Source: Pseudomonas wadenswilerensis | Lineage (GTDB): Bacteria; Pseudomonadota; Gammaproteobacteria; Pseudomonadales; Pseudomonadaceae | Length of the DNA: 64,000 nt | Assembly (NCBI RefSeq): GCF_900497695.1 | Contig: NZ_UIDD01000010.1 | Span: 767,589 to 831,588 of the forward strand | Reading direction: 5' to 3' | In this document: piece after piece, positions 63,961 to 64,000 of the stretch | How positions within the stretch are numbered: the stretch's first letter is position 1 | Layout of the letters: each line of letters starts with the position of its first letter | The notes under the pieces: model-generated | Databases searched by the model: none | The model's input: the letters and a program-made list of their open reading frames with translations, nothing else | Told to the model about the DNA's origin: nothing | Position numbers and translations under genes: made by a program

Positions 63961-64000
63961 CTACCTCAAGACACAAGCCGGCGTTGCCGGCGATGAGGCC

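Larger units (their letters stand above)
62826..63977 (-). mobile_element. IS110-family insertion sequence inserted in a REP
   Basis: Ends placed by comparing with the intact REP at 23292-23317. Both junctions carry AG (CT on the element's coding strand) at 62826-62827 and 63976-63977, the expected 2-nt core of IS110 insertion; no terminal inverted repeats and no longer duplication. Length about 1.15 kb: about 200 nt non-coding, then the transposase, then 12 nt. IS110 elements that aim at REPs are known in Pseudomonas (ISPpu9/ISPpu10). Confidence 0.9.

Overview
The window is about 64 kb of GC-rich chromosome from a fluorescent/putida-type Pseudomonas. Evidence is the conserved runs xerD-dsbC-hom-thrC and rpsP-rimM-trmD-rplS next to ffh, plus purT, purL next to mltF, the nag PTS operon, and two families of Pseudomonas REP palindromes. 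Most genes are housekeeping. The accessory material sits in four places.

Layout. 1-2854: 5' part of a BvgS/EvgS-type sensor kinase that leaves the window. 2945-6572: thrC, hom, dsbC (minus strand). 6751-12413: a T6SS-type PAAR-RHS effector with a probable immunity gene and two small unknown genes, lying between dsbC and xerD, which are normally neighbours. 12519-27774: xerD, a cation/proton antiporter, a thioesterase, the rplS-trmD-rimM-rpsP operon, ffh, a ypjD-like gene, a CorC/CNNM transporter, an MHS transporter, purT, a VUT transporter, DUF1289, gamma carbonic anhydrase, two Nudix genes and an L,D-transpeptidase. 27926-34217: a two-partner secretion pair (TpsB and a TpsA of about 1,500 residues with no recognisable toxin tip).

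34231-49548 is a secretion island. It holds an almost complete type II secretion operon (C-D-E-F-G-H-I-J-L-M-N) led by a SoxB-like Tat lipoprotein, a divergent PhoX-type phosphatase, a detached gspK and an extra tatABC set. A good PHO box precedes the T2SS operon and a weaker one precedes tatA. The simplest reading is a phosphate-starvation system in which Tat exports folded substrates and the T2SS moves them across the outer membrane. It resembles the Xcp/Uxp locus of P. putida. 49619-56710 is the N-acetylglucosamine operon (nagR, nagA, SIS deaminase, EIIA-HPr-EI fusion, EIICB) with an elaborate operator. 56827-62747: a YqfO-like gene, purL and mltF.

62826-63977 is an IS110-family insertion sequence that split a REP element. 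Its non-coding end can be folded into two internal loops. The loop sequences match all four required targets: left and right REP flank, and left and right IS end. This is a bridge-RNA (seekRNA) that can be read directly from the sequence, and it is the most striking feature of the window.
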